A stretch of DNA of 64,000 bases from positions 94,189 through 158,188 of the forward strand of contig JAJVIK010000021.1 of the NCBI GenBank assembly GCA_022072055.1, read 5' to 3'. Shown here one piece after another: positions 1-7,895 of this stretch. The notes beneath the pieces are model-generated. The model was not told the DNA's origin. It saw only the letters and a program-made list of their open reading frames with translations, and searched no databases. The translations under genes were made by a program, and so were the position numbers. Position 1 is the stretch's first letter; every line of letters begins with the position of its first letter. The DNA comes from a bacterium (GTDB taxonomy: Bacteria > Hinthialibacterota > Hinthialibacteria > OLB16).

Positions 1-522
1 TATATTGAAGAAACTCCAAGTCAGAACAATGAATGCTAGAGTCGTCGTTAACAAGATGAAGAGTAATCTCGATCCGGATCTCATCCACCAGAGCAAAAGG
101 TTTCCGGCGGCAAGGAGCAGAACCGCCATGGGAAGGGTGTAGACCACCGCGCGCTCCGCATTGAGTAGCGGGGGATGTAGAAGCAGCAGGGCGAGCGCTC
201 CGACTCGCCCCCATGTCGGAACCGCCAGAGCCTTCAGGAGCCCGTAGGTCAGAAGAGCAACCATCCACCCACAAAGGAGGTACGCCCACTCGAACGCGGT
301 CGGAAGAACCGGATCGGGAAAGGCTTTGACCATCCCCCCAAGAAAGAGGTTGAAAAGGGGGGGCTGGGAGTGCAGGCACAGGATTCCCCTCAAGAGGTCC
401 TCCCTCAGGACTTGCACATCCAGGAAGTGCATCCCATGCAGGGACCCCATGAAGAACGGGTGAGACGGGTACTGGAGGCCGCGTACAACGATGAAAAACA
501 AGGAAACCGCCAGCAGCTCCAT
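1..522 (-). CDS. GT39-like (GT-C) membrane glycosyltransferase, N-terminal part only
   Basis: The complement gives an uninterrupted 174-residue frame from an ATG at 522 to the window edge, so the C-terminal part is missing. Seen: a hydrophobic helix at residues 3-13, a loop with the HSQPPLFNLFLG motif at about 51-62, then at least three further membrane helices rich in Leu, Trp and Val. In the GT-C/GT39 superfamily a QPPL(F/Y)N motif follows an early periplasmic loop and helices of this kind; these enzymes transfer sugars from polyprenyl-phosphate donors at the membrane. The same frame stays open upstream to a TTG near 560 with an AGGAG about 14 bases before it, so the start is uncertain. It lies 65 bases downstream of the DUF1501 gene on the same strand. 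Confidence 0.6.
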   Translation of the reverse strand, partial: MELLAVSLFFIVVRGLQYPSHPFFMGSLHGMHFLDVQVLREDLLRGILCLHSQPPLFNLFLGGMVKAFPDPVLPTAFEWAYLLCGWMVALLTYGLLKALAVPTWGRVGALALLLLHPPLLNAERAVVYTLPMAVLLLAAGNLLLWWMRSGSRLLFILLTTTLAFIVLTWSFFNI

Positions 523-587
523 CAAGCGCTCGGGAGCGTTCGAGGGTTGCTTTACACAGTTCAAAATCCTGCCTCGCTTCTCCTTCG

Positions 588-2015
588 TCAGGCGAACAGG
601 GCTTCAATCGGTCGCCCCTGCCCCAGGTTGGTCACATAGACTGGCCGACCCTCGGTAATATAGAACTTATCGGCAGGGATTCCAAGGGCAGAGTAAATGG
701 TGGCATACACATCGATCAGCTGAACCGGATTCTCAACCGGGAGCATCGGATGCTCTTCGGCAGTCTTGCCGTAAACAGACCCTCCTTTGATCCCTCCACC
801 GAAGAAAAGCATGCAGTTGCAGCTGCTGAAATGGCCGTGGAATCCGTACATGCTTTCGTTCTCGATCACAAGGCCCTCGCCGGTGGCGGTTTCGGTGAAT
901 CCATCCGGTTCCTGTCCGGCGGCGGGCTTGTCGGCGATGGTGCGCCCGAATTCCGTGGCGACCACCACCAGGGTGCGCTCCAACAGGCCCCGCTCGTGGA
1001 GTTCGCGGAGGAGGGTTCCGATGGGACGGTCGATCTGCTTCTTCATGTCCACCATGCGCTGTCGCCCATTCTCGTGCATGTCGAAACCCTTGAATGGGGC
1101 GTACTGGTATTCCACCTCGACAAAACGCGCCCCCACCTCGATCAGTCTTCGCGCGAGCAGGCACCCCTCGCCAAAGCGGTGCCCGACATCATAAGCCGCG
1201 AGGACTTCCGGCTTCTCATCCCGGGTGAAGTCGAAGGCCTTCTTGACCGGCGAATCCATCATCGCGCGGGCGTCTTCCATCACCTTCATGTAATCCCGGA
1301 CCTTGTTGGCCTCCTGGAGTTCCTTGCCGGCGAGTCCGGTGATGGTTTCCAGGTAGCGCTGGCGGCGGTCGAGACGGTCCACCTTCAACCCCGCCACCGC
1401 GTTCAGCGTCGGCAAGCCCTCTTTCGGCTCGGGAATCATGAAGGGGGCGTGGTTGACCCCATAGAAACCGGGACCGCTGTATTCGTTGATGAAAAGGAAC
1501 TCCTCGTTACTGGTGTTGATATCGCGTCCGATGTCGATGTAGGCCGGAACATTCGGATCACGCCGCCCAAGGACCCTCGAAACGACCGACCCCATACTGG
1601 GGGCCTTGAATCCCGCCGGGAACAGATAACCTGTTTTCATGTAATACTGCGCCTTGAGGTGGACCGCTCCAAACTTGGTCTGGTTGGTCAGCGTTCGCAG
1701 GATCGCGCCCTTGTCCATCACCGAGGCGATGGTATCGAGGCCCTCTCCCAGAAAGATCCCATCAGCGGCGGTTGGGATGGAGGGGCATGTCCCGAGGATC
1801 TCGCTCCCCTTCATGCCGGGGCTATAGGGGGTGTGCTTCTTGGGGTCCCAAGTGTCGGTTTGCCCGATGCCGCCCGGCAGCCAGATCAGGATCATGGCGT
1901 CGGCGGACCCCCTCGGTTTGGGGGCCGGCTCCTTGGGTTGTCCGAAAAGCGGCGAGGCGAGGGACACCCCCGCTCCCACAGCCAGACTGCTCTTCAGGAA
2001 TTCACGACGCTGCAT
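588..2015 (-). CDS. DUF1501 family exported protein (sulfatase/alkaline phosphatase-like fold)
   Basis: A 475-residue protein that starts MQRREFLKSSLAVGAG, a twin-arginine type signal (RREFLK) followed by a hydrophobic stretch, so it is probably exported folded. The body has DUF1501 features: LIWLPGGIGQTDTWDPK near residue 43, RRLIEVGARFVEVEY in the middle, VVATEFGRT, and a GFHGHFSSC segment. DUF1501 proteins are abundant in Planctomycetes and relatives, are distantly related to the alkaline phosphatase/sulfatase superfamily, and have no settled reaction. The start has a strong GGAGGAGG site. It follows the PSCyt cytochrome gene by 19 bases in the same direction, the usual pairing for this family, which suggests a joint envelope function. 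Confidence 0.9.
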   Translation of the reverse strand: MQRREFLKSSLAVGAGVSLASPLFGQPKEPAPKPRGSADAMILIWLPGGIGQTDTWDPKKHTPYSPGMKGSEILGTCPSIPTAADGIFLGEGLDTIASVMDKGAILRTLTNQTKFGAVHLKAQYYMKTGYLFPAGFKAPSMGSVVSRVLGRRDPNVPAYIDIGRDINTSNEEFLFINEYSGPGFYGVNHAPFMIPEPKEGLPTLNAVAGLKVDRLDRRQRYLETITGLAGKELQEANKVRDYMKVMEDARAMMDSPVKKAFDFTRDEKPEVLAAYDVGHRFGEGCLLARRLIEVGARFVEVEYQYAPFKGFDMHENGRQRMVDMKKQIDRPIGTLLRELHERGLLERTLVVVATEFGRTIADKPAAGQEPDGFTETATGEGLVIENESMYGFHGHFSSCNCMLFFGGGIKGGSVYGKTAEEHPMLPVENPVQLIDVYATIYSALGIPADKFYITEGRPVYVTNLGQGRPIEALFA

Positions 2016-2034
2016 TGCCTCCTCCGAGTCTTAC

Positions 2035-4158
2035 TCAGTCAATATACTGAAACATCGGGCTGCTCACAAACGCCCAGAGCATGTCTCCCACGGCGGCAAC
2101 CTTGGGGTCGGGCGATTCCTCCTCATCCGAGGCGCCGGGAGGTTCGGAAAACGCCAGGCCGGCCTCAAAGAACTCGACGCCGGCGCGGAGCGCTTCCGGG
2201 CTTGGGGGCCTCGAAAGAGCGCGGAGATGAAGGTCTGTCACTATCCTCTCCGCATCCCCCGTTTTGACCATCTCCGCGAGCGCGGGCCCGGTGTAGATCC
2301 GCTCGTGGAATTCGGTCCCGTTCAGGAGTTCGAGGGCCTGAACCACGGCCACGTCATCCGGCCTCGCCGTGCTCACCTCGTTGCGAGTGGAGGGACGTCC
2401 CAGAGCGCGGGTGAGGGGCGTGGATTCATCATCCTGATAGGTCTTCGCCTTCCCCCGCCACTCGCTCATTCCGACCACCAACATCAGACTATCGAGGATC
2501 TGCTCGGCGGTGAGCCGCCTCAAGGACGGAGATCTGAAATAGCGCGGCAGGTCCGGCTTGGCGATATCATACTGGTCCTCGTATCGGGGATCATGGCGCA
2601 GCTGATAGGTCCGGCTGGTCAGGATCATTCGGATGGTGTGCTTGAGGTCATATCCGTGGCGCATGAAATCATCCGCGAGCCACTCCAGCAGCTCCGGGTG
2701 GCTTGGGGGGCGATCCAGTCGGAAATCATCCGCCGGCTCGAACAATCCCAGGCCCATGTGCCGCTTCCAAAGCCGGTTCACAATGGCCTTGGCGAAACGT
2801 GGGTTGGTCGGGTCCACGAGGAGCTGCGCCACGCGGCGGAGTCGCCCGTTCATATCCGATGGGACATCCTTCGGCGCGCCGGGGATATCGAACATGAATG
2901 CGGTCTCAATGAACTGCCCCGTGGGCTCCTCGCAACGGATGAGCTCCAGATTCCCTTCGCTGAAATATCCGGCGAAGGCATAGAAGCGGGTTTGTGTCCA
3001 CTCCTTGTTTTCGAAATGGTTGTGGCAGCTCGCGCATTTCATCGAGGTGCCGAGAAACACCTGCGCGGCATTGGCGGCGCTTTGAGTGGTCTTCTTGGTG
3101 TCACTGTTCAGGATGTATTTTGGAGGATGATTGGGCATCCCTGTGTCGATCAGCTCCGCGACCATGACATCGTAGGGCTTGTTTCGGAGGAAACTGTCGT
3201 ACGCCCAATCCCGGTAGTTTCCGTGGGTCCCCACCCCGCCCTGGTGATTGCCGTTGCTGCACAGGGCATCTTCCCAAAATGGCGTCCAGTGTGCGGCATA
3301 CTCCTCGTTGCGCGCGAGCAGGCTGTCCACCAACCGTTCCCGCTTTTGGGGTTCGGAATCACCAAGAAAAGCCTGAGCCTCCTCAACGGATGGGATCCGC
3401 CCCACCAAGTCGAGAAAAACCCGGCGGACAAAGGTCGCATCATCACAAACCTCGGGCACGAATCGGCTCAGCTCGGGATCCTCCTGAGACTCCCACCTCG
3501 CGGCAATGAAACGATCAATGGGGTTATAGACCGGGGCCTTCACCTCCGGGGGAGTCGGGGCTGGTGGAAGATACGCGAGACGGAGGTTCCGCTTGCGGAT
3601 CAGCTGCTCGGCGGGGTCCGCCACGAATAGAATCTCTTGAATCTCCTCCGGGCTTGGTCCCTCGCTGATGTGGCGGTCGGGAACCGAGTTCGCGTCGGCG
3701 GCTTCCTCCGCCTCCAGCCCCGTGTCATCTCTCGCGCCGCCGAGAATCCAGAGGCGGATCAAATCGACCTCCTCCTCGGAAAGTGGAGGCTCATCCTTGG
3801 GCATCTGGGGCTCAAGCAAGCCGCTGACATACAGGACCACCGCGCTCTGGTCCGGCTTCCCCGGGATTACACCCGGCCCGGCGGATCCCCCCTCCTTCAG
3901 GAGGTTCTCCACCGAGGTCACGTCAAACATCCCCTTGGGCTTCTTCCCCGAGTGGCACCCCAGGCATTTGTGGTCGAGGATGGGGCGGATGTCGCGAGAA
4001 AAACTCACCTTCCCCGCCTCATCCGGATCGAGATCGCGGATCGGGATGGGGCCCCCCATGCAAACCGGGAGGATGGTGAGGGAAAAAGCCAAAAGGAGAC
4101 CCAGGAATGACCATCCAGGGAGCGGTATGGACTGAGGCCTTTGCGAGGATCGACGCAT
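2035..4158 (-). CDS. PSCyt1/DUF1549/DUF1553 cytochrome c-like exported protein
   Basis: A 707-residue protein with an N-terminal hydrophobic segment (WSFLGLLLAFSLTILPVC) for export. A first heme-binding CXXCH lies in CLGCHSGKKPKG near residue 68 (the PSCyt1 module). DUF1549 follows (PIDRFIAARWE, FLDLVGRIPS), with a second CXXCH in MKCASCHNHFENKEW. The C-terminal half matches DUF1553 (AIVNRLWKRHMGLGL, LLEWLADDF, RLTAEQILDS). This architecture is typical of Planctomycetes, Verrucomicrobia and related lineages and nearly always sits beside a DUF1501 gene, as here. Role unknown; electron transfer in the periplasm is inferred from the heme motifs. First gene of the minus-strand run 4158-588, with a candidate promoter at 4205-4233. 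Confidence 0.92.
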   Translation of the reverse strand: MRRSSQRPQSIPLPGWSFLGLLLAFSLTILPVCMGGPIPIRDLDPDEAGKVSFSRDIRPILDHKCLGCHSGKKPKGMFDVTSVENLLKEGGSAGPGVIPGKPDQSAVVLYVSGLLEPQMPKDEPPLSEEEVDLIRLWILGGARDDTGLEAEEAADANSVPDRHISEGPSPEEIQEILFVADPAEQLIRKRNLRLAYLPPAPTPPEVKAPVYNPIDRFIAARWESQEDPELSRFVPEVCDDATFVRRVFLDLVGRIPSVEEAQAFLGDSEPQKRERLVDSLLARNEEYAAHWTPFWEDALCSNGNHQGGVGTHGNYRDWAYDSFLRNKPYDVMVAELIDTGMPNHPPKYILNSDTKKTTQSAANAAQVFLGTSMKCASCHNHFENKEWTQTRFYAFAGYFSEGNLELIRCEEPTGQFIETAFMFDIPGAPKDVPSDMNGRLRRVAQLLVDPTNPRFAKAIVNRLWKRHMGLGLFEPADDFRLDRPPSHPELLEWLADDFMRHGYDLKHTIRMILTSRTYQLRHDPRYEDQYDIAKPDLPRYFRSPSLRRLTAEQILDSLMLVVGMSEWRGKAKTYQDDESTPLTRALGRPSTRNEVSTARPDDVAVVQALELLNGTEFHERIYTGPALAEMVKTGDAERIVTDLHLRALSRPPSPEALRAGVEFFEAGLAFSEPPGASDEEESPDPKVAAVGDMLWAFVSSPMFQYID

Positions 4159-4204
4159 GAATTTCTAACCTTGGGCGAAAGCTGGTCTAACGGAAGACCC
4201 CTCC

Positions 4205-4233
4205 AATTTAGGCTCGCAAGAGGGTCTTGGCAA
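4205..4233 (-). promoter_or_regulatory. candidate sigma70-type promoter for the PSCyt-DUF1501 pair
   Basis: Reading the minus strand, TTGCCA (4233-4228), a 17-base spacer and TAAATT (4210-4205) precede the ATG at 4158 by about 45 bases. Match to the housekeeping consensus is moderate and no transcript data support it. Confidence 0.4.
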
Positions 4234-4337
4234 GCAAGAAACGCCTGCCCCGGTTCGGACTTGCGGAGGAGACGGAGTTGGGAGGACCCTCGGGGATTCC
4301 CCTAGGTTGCCTCTAACAGATTTCTAACATTTTTTTG

Positions 4338-4366
4338 TTGACGGGGCCTTGTTCGAGGATTATCGT
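4338..4366 (+). promoter_or_regulatory. candidate promoter TTGACG-N17-TATCGT for the secreted protein at 4436
   Basis: TTGACG (4338-4343), a 17-base spacer and TATCGT (4361-4366) sit directly after a run of seven T residues, about 70 bases before the ATG at 4436. A nearly identical arrangement (seven T, TTGTCA, N17, TATCGT) precedes the histidine kinase at 7795-7823, which raises confidence that it is a functional element. Confidence 0.5.
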
Positions 4367-4435
4367 CAGACCTTCTCCCCAACATGGGGTTTGCAGTCAA
4401 ATCGATTATGGTCCAAAGAAGGAGGAAGTGTTGCA

Positions 4436-6787
4436 ATGAGAAAACGAATCTTTGTTCGAGGGTTGTTTGTGCTGAGCATCGGGGCCTTATGCCTTTTCGG
4501 CGTCACGCCTTCACCGGCGGCGACTTATTTCAGCGAGAGCTTTGACTCTTATTCGGACAACTCGGGGATGTTTTCCGCGGGATGGGTTTCACGGAACTTC
4601 CAGGAACTGTTTGACAACGGAGATGTTCAGGGCACAAACGGGCAGCCGCACAACGAGGGAGCCAAATGGGGTCTGAAAGGGGATCCCCAATTCCCACAGG
4701 GCGGCCGGATCAATCCGCCGGATCGGAATGGCGGCACCACCGGCGGCAAGTACATCATCAGCGATTCGGATAACGCGCCGATCAGCGACGGCGGCAACCC
4801 GGACGCCGGCTATGCCATCACCTCTCCCGCCTTCAACTGCTCCAGCGCGGCTGGGTCGGTTTATCTTCACTGCTCCATCGGCGCGATCCTGAATGACAAT
4901 GACACCGCGGTCTTCGAGGTCTATGTGTCAGGAAACAACGGCGCCACATGGAACCTGGTCCTCCAGCGGGTTTCCCCCGGTTCGCCGCTATCGACCACCG
5001 CGAACGCGGATGGCATCCATGGCGTGGTGGATATTGATATCACCGCGCACGCGGCGGGGAACGCCCAGGTCAAGGTTCGCTTCACCTCCAGGGCCAACAG
5101 CGATGGTTGGTGGGTGACCGTGGATGACATCGTGGTCGATGACATCAACTACGGCTTCAACAACGCGACCACCTTGTTCGGTCCGGAGGGCTTCGCCGGG
5201 GCGGCGGACACAATCCCGGCCGGATGGGCCAGAACCACCGCCCACGGCGCCGGGAACCAGTGGCAGGTTGGGTACTTGAACCGCCACACGACCGTTGTCG
5301 CGGGGATTATCGGGCAGTCGATCAACCGCTTGGACACCACTTACGCGACCTTTGAGTCCGGCGAGGATGGATTCGGCGTGACTGGGGACGGCGCGGATAA
5401 TGAGACCCTCACAACCCCAACGATCAATTGCGGGTCTTTCAACCAGATCTTCCTGCACTTTGACTCGGAAATCGCCCCGAAGAATGAAGTCGCCAACGTG
5501 CTGGTCAGCATCGACAACGGGACAACTTTTGACCCGGCGCCCGTGTGGACATACAACAATTACGGGGACAACGACGAAGATTCAACCTACACCCACCATG
5601 TGGTTCCAGTTGCGTTGGCGGCCAATCAAGCCCAAGTCAAGTTCCGATTCCTGTTCCAGACCGCGGGGGACGAGCTCTATTGGGCGGTTGACAATGTGTT
5701 GGTGACCGGTCGGAACGGCGACACGGCGCCCGACGCCCCCACAATCAGCCACGCGAATCCGACGTTCACCTTGAACCAGGCGGTGAGCAGCCAGGGCCTC
5801 ACGGGCTTCAACACCACCGCCTACAGCACTTCGGGCACCGGGACTCATGGGCGCACCGACTGGCAGGTTTTGCGTGTGGGCGGCACCACCCCCGTGGCGA
5901 GCGGCTCGACCACAACCGGAGACCTGACCGCAATCCGGATCAACGGCGTGGAGTCCCCCGGCAATTACGTGGTGCGCGCGCGTCACGTCTCCCTTCAGGA
6001 CCAGGTTGCCGGACTTTACGGCCCGGACTTGGCCTTCACGGTGGGGGGACCCCAGTTCACGGTCCAGCGCTACTGTGAGGATTTCGACTCCCTGGCCGGT
6101 TCCCTGCTCCCGGCGGCCTCGGAGGCGGTCGGCCAGTGCGCGGGCGGAATCGCCGACCTCTTTCTGCTCGGCTGGACCCACACCCCGCCCGCGGGCTGGA
6201 ACGTGGACAACAGCGAGCTCCGGACCAACAACGGCACACTGGAGTGGTATGGGTGGTCGTTTGCCACGCTGGAGTTTTGGGTGGACGCCGACGATCAGGA
6301 TCGCTCCGCGTTCACCAAGTCCCTGGGCGTGCTCGCAATTGCGGACGCGGACGAGTATGACGACTGCAACGGCGCGGCGGGTCCGGATAACACCGTGGAT
6401 GCCGCCTATTACACCACACTTTCCTCGCCGCCGATCGCGATTCCCGCGAATGAGCCGATCCTGATCACCTTCGACAGCCATTACCGTCAGGAGAACCCCC
6501 AGCAGGCCGAGGTGACCGTGTCGTTCGATGGCGGACCCACCCAGCAGATTCTGTACTATTGCTGCGAGGGGGACCCCGTGACCGGAGACAATGCCGGCGT
6601 CGATGTCCAGAACGCGGGCATCGTGCTGAATGTCCCCGCTCAGCCGGCCAACTCCAACATGGTCGTGAACTGGCGCTACTTCACCGCCAGCAACGACTGG
6701 TTCTGGGCCATCGACAACTTCTGTGTGTACTCGGAGGTTGGACCTGGCGAAGGTTCGAGTGTGGACGATTGGAACCTGTACGAATAA
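4436..6787 (+). CDS. large secreted protein with three MAM/choice-of-anchor-J-like beta-sandwich domains
   Basis: About 783 residues from the ATG at 4436, chosen because AAGGAGGAAG lies 9 bases upstream and it starts with a signal peptide (MRKRIFVRGLFVLSIGALCLFG, ending near PSPAA). Three similar modules follow: each opens with a phrase like YFSESFDS, LFGPEGFAG or YCEDFDSLA, contains GW plus T-P-x-I/F-N-C segments and W-x-x-D-D/N strands (WWVTVDDIVV, YWAVDNVLV, FWAIDNFCV). This pattern is that of MAM-like or choice-of-anchor J jelly rolls in large cell-surface proteins. A fibronectin-like stretch lies between modules two and three (NGDTAPDAPTISHANPTF). It ends VDDWNLYE. Followed by a hairpin and a pseudopilin. 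Precise function unknown; an extracellular or adhesive role is inferred. Confidence 0.8.
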   Translation: MRKRIFVRGLFVLSIGALCLFGVTPSPAATYFSESFDSYSDNSGMFSAGWVSRNFQELFDNGDVQGTNGQPHNEGAKWGLKGDPQFPQGGRINPPDRNGGTTGGKYIISDSDNAPISDGGNPDAGYAITSPAFNCSSAAGSVYLHCSIGAILNDNDTAVFEVYVSGNNGATWNLVLQRVSPGSPLSTTANADGIHGVVDIDITAHAAGNAQVKVRFTSRANSDGWWVTVDDIVVDDINYGFNNATTLFGPEGFAGAADTIPAGWARTTAHGAGNQWQVGYLNRHTTVVAGIIGQSINRLDTTYATFESGEDGFGVTGDGADNETLTTPTINCGSFNQIFLHFDSEIAPKNEVANVLVSIDNGTTFDPAPVWTYNNYGDNDEDSTYTHHVVPVALAANQAQVKFRFLFQTAGDELYWAVDNVLVTGRNGDTAPDAPTISHANPTFTLNQAVSSQGLTGFNTTAYSTSGTGTHGRTDWQVLRVGGTTPVASGSTTTGDLTAIRINGVESPGNYVVRARHVSLQDQVAGLYGPDLAFTVGGPQFTVQRYCEDFDSLAGSLLPAASEAVGQCAGGIADLFLLGWTHTPPAGWNVDNSELRTNNGTLEWYGWSFATLEFWVDADDQDRSAFTKSLGVLAIADADEYDDCNGAAGPDNTVDAAYYTTLSSPPIAIPANEPILITFDSHYRQENPQQAEVTVSFDGGPTQQILYYCCEGDPVTGDNAGVDVQNAGIVLNVPAQPANSNMVVNWRYFTASNDWFWAIDNFCVYSEVGPGEGSSVDDWNLYE

Positions 6788-6814
6788 AGCCCCGCGCGGG
6801 CTTCCGAGGGTAAG

Positions 6815-6849
6815 GGGTGGGGCGGACCGAGAATCGGTCCGCCCCACCC
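6815..6849 (+). terminator. perfect 16-bp hairpin after the secreted protein gene
   Basis: Arms 6815-6830 and 6834-6849 are perfect complements (GGGTGGGGCGGACCGA and its reverse complement) around a GAA loop, 28 bases after the stop codon. No U-tract follows, so it may terminate weakly, stabilise the 3' end, or work from either strand. Confidence 0.6.
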
Positions 6850-6877
6850 AGTCATTCATAATGAGGGAGTCATTCCA

Positions 6878-7594
6878 ATGAAGAGAGTGGGAAGTTTACG
6901 AGTAAAGCGCGCTGGTGGTTTCACCCTTATCGAGTTACTGATCGTCATCGCCATCGTCCTTATTCTGATTGCCATCGCGCTGCCCAATTTCCTTGAGGCT
7001 CAGGTTCGGGCGCGTGTCGCCAAAGCCAAGGGGGAGATTCGGACTTACGCCACCGCCCTTGAGTCGTACCGAATCGACAACGGGGGCTATCCCCGAGACC
7101 ACGATTCCGCTTGGCCCAATCCGGTCGCGGGCGACCAGGACGGATACACCCAGCTGACCAGTCCCATCAAGTACCTGACCGAGCTTCCGCGCGATCCGTT
7201 CGGCGAGAGTGTGGACACGGGCGGAACGATCGGTGGGGGCGCTTATCGAAACCGAGCGCTTTACTATGAGGGGGGATCGGGTTCCGACGACCTGACCCGC
7301 TGCGGGAGCTTGGCCGGAAATCGTTACATGATTTACCAGAGTCAGGCGCGTCGGAAATGGGCCGCGGCCACCTGCATTCACGCTTACATGACCTTCAGCA
7401 TTGGCCCGGATCACAACGACACCACTGGCGGCAATGATGATTTCCCCTACGGCACCACGTTTGGCATTTACAATCCAACCAATGGAACCAACAGCAATGG
7501 GGATATTTACAAGACAGTCGGTGAGTGGCGCCGCGGACAAGTCTTCCGGGAAACAGGCAGCGGAGTTGTCCGCTACCAGGGAGAGGGTGAGTAG
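6878..7594 (+). CDS. type II secretion/type IV pilin-like pseudopilin
   Basis: A 238-residue protein with a class III leader ending AGG|FTLIELLIVIAIV: prepilin peptidase would cut before the Phe, leaving the hydrophobic helix at residues 14-36 with the conserved Glu5. The next segment, LPNFLEAQVRARVAKAKGE, then a Tyr/Asp-rich globular domain with ESYRIDNGGYP, resembles the GspG-like pseudopilins that occur in large numbers in PVC/FCB-type genomes. SIGPDHNDTTGG in the C-terminal part matches the common SxGPD motif of that group. GAGGGAG precedes the ATG. It lies between two hairpins, so it may be a separate transcription unit or partly read through from the secreted protein upstream. Substrate unknown. 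Confidence 0.9.
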   Translation: MKRVGSLRVKRAGGFTLIELLIVIAIVLILIAIALPNFLEAQVRARVAKAKGEIRTYATALESYRIDNGGYPRDHDSAWPNPVAGDQDGYTQLTSPIKYLTELPRDPFGESVDTGGTIGGGAYRNRALYYEGGSGSDDLTRCGSLAGNRYMIYQSQARRKWAAATCIHAYMTFSIGPDHNDTTGGNDDFPYGTTFGIYNPTNGTNSNGDIYKTVGEWRRGQVFRETGSGVVRYQGEGE

Positions 7595-7630
7595 GACGAA
7601 TCCCTGCAACCAGATCCCGGATCGAAGCCG

Positions 7631-7667
7631 GCCTGGGGCAGCTCGACATGGGAGGGCTGCCCCAGGC
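7631..7667 (+). terminator. hairpin terminator-like structure after the pseudopilin
   Basis: A 12-bp perfect stem (7631-7642 GCCTGGGGCAGC with 7656-7667) and a 13-base loop, 37 bases after the stop. No U-tract follows. Its place between the pseudopilin and the kinase promoter fits a terminator. Confidence 0.55.
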
Positions 7668-7794
7668 TCGATTCCCTGGTCCCACCTCTGAGGGACCGAC
7701 TCAGCGGACCATTCCACTGAGGGCAATCCTCGGCCATCAGAACTCCCCTGCTCCCCTAATCGAGCGATTGCCTCGATAGGTCTGCATTTTTTTC

Positions 7795-7823
7795 TTGTCA
7801 CCGAGTGACTTTTGTGTTATCGT
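7795..7823 (+). promoter_or_regulatory. candidate promoter TTGTCA-N17-TATCGT for the hybrid histidine kinase
   Basis: TTGTCA (7795-7800), 17 bases, TATCGT (7818-7823), immediately preceded by a seven-T run. It lies about 73 bases before the chosen kinase start at 7896 and shares T-tract, spacing and -10 hexamer with the element at 4338-4366. Confidence 0.5.
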
Positions 7824-7895
7824 CCACTTGACGAATCGGATATATTTGACCGCCGCTGGATGTTTTCAACGGCTAGGTCCGAGTGGGGGCAGAAG

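Noticed and set aside
750-2267. A 505-residue plus-strand frame opposite the DUF1501 gene
   Set aside because: It is antisense to a protein with clear family motifs; GC-rich third positions create long mirror frames here, and it has no start site or recognisable domain.
1831-3630. A 599-residue plus-strand frame across the DUF1501/PSCyt genes
   Set aside because: It overlaps two real genes on the other strand and encodes Arg/Pro/Gly-rich sequence with no motif.
5582-6859. A 425-residue minus-strand frame inside the secreted beta-sandwich gene
   Set aside because: The plus strand has a signal peptide, strong ribosome site and repeated domains; the antisense frame has none.
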